NCBI GenBank assembly: GCA_002425415.1
Contig: DIMG01000009.1
Coordinates: forward strand, 1 to 30,547
Source: Micavibrio sp. UBA5572
GTDB taxonomy: Bacteria; Pseudomonadota; Alphaproteobacteria; Micavibrionales; Micavibrionaceae
Direction of reading: 5' to 3'
DNA: 30,547 bases
In this document: piece after piece, positions 30,475 to 30,547 of the stretch
Layout of the letters: each line of letters begins with the position of its first letter
How positions within the stretch are numbered: the first letter of the stretch is position 1
Program-made: the position numbers and the translations under genes
Notes under the pieces: model-generated
The model's database searches: none
The model's input: the letters and a program-made list of their open reading frames with translations, nothing else
What the model was told of the DNA's origin: nothing

Positions 30475-30547
30475 TTATGCTGCTGTTGGCGCAATAACTG
30501 CTGTTATTGGAGCAGCTGCTGGCTTTTTGGCTACAACTTTTTTCACT
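30475..30547 (-). CDS. C-terminal end of a Lys/Ala/Pro-rich protein (partial)
   Basis: Reading leftward from the window edge, 23 codons (VKKVVAKKPAAAPITAVIAPTAA) precede a TAA stop at 30475-30477; the start lies beyond the window. Such Lys/Ala/Pro tails are common on nucleoid-associated, histone H1-like or ribosome-related proteins, but this fragment is too short to assign. The terminator 19 nt past the stop supports a real gene end here. An alternative is that the frame is chance. Confidence 0.5.
   Translation of the reverse strand, partial: VKKVVAKKPAAAPITAVIAPTAA

Overview
The window looks like a chromosomal segment of a Gram-negative alphaproteobacterium with moderate to low GC. The evidence is an lptE-holA pair near leuS (an alphaproteobacterial neighbourhood), LPS-type glycosyltransferases, gmk, comM and infC. 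No phage, IS, plasmid, rRNA, tRNA or CRISPR signatures were seen. Genus cannot be fixed from the sequence. A Dot/Icm-type apparatus in an alphaproteobacterium would fit a host-associated or predatory lineage (Micavibrio-like or Holosporales-like), but that is inference.

Layout: positions 1-10846 are mostly minus-strand household genes: a GNAT acetyltransferase, a TerC membrane protein, a GtrA-like protein, holA, lptE, leuS and a lipoprotein. A plus-strand PLP aminotransferase and a minus-strand NIT-domain chemoreceptor lie between lptE and leuS. Positions 11060-17397 carry comM, an alpha/beta hydrolase, a GT4-GT9 glycosyltransferase pair, an HlyU-like ArsR regulator, an SDR oxidoreductase and gmk.

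The centrepiece is 17504-29464, a plus-strand cluster for the core of a Dot/Icm (type IVB, MPF-I) secretion or conjugation machine. Its order is DotI paralogue 1, DotI paralogue 2, DotH/IcmK, DotG/IcmE, a DotF/IcmG-position protein, a DotP+DotE composite protein, DotP/IcmD, DotN/IcmJ, DotO/IcmB and a small unrecognised membrane protein. This matches Legionella icmM-L-K-E-G-C-D-J-B. Departures include two full-length DotI copies, a DotG without long central repeats, a double-length IcmC-position protein, and a DotP gene with its own promoter, strong Shine-Dalgarno sequence and flanking terminators of near-identical stem. DotA, DotB, DotC, DotD, DotL and DotM are not in the window.

The right end holds infC, whose only sensible start is a rare AUC codon, then a bidirectional terminator and the C-terminal tail of a minus-strand Lys/Ala-rich protein cut by the window edge. 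No gene-free stretch exceeds 300 bases. The longest gaps (30192-30474, 23001-23245, 24398-24617, 10847-11059) hold only the terminators, promoters and inverted repeats listed. All family assignments come from reading motifs; no database search was possible.
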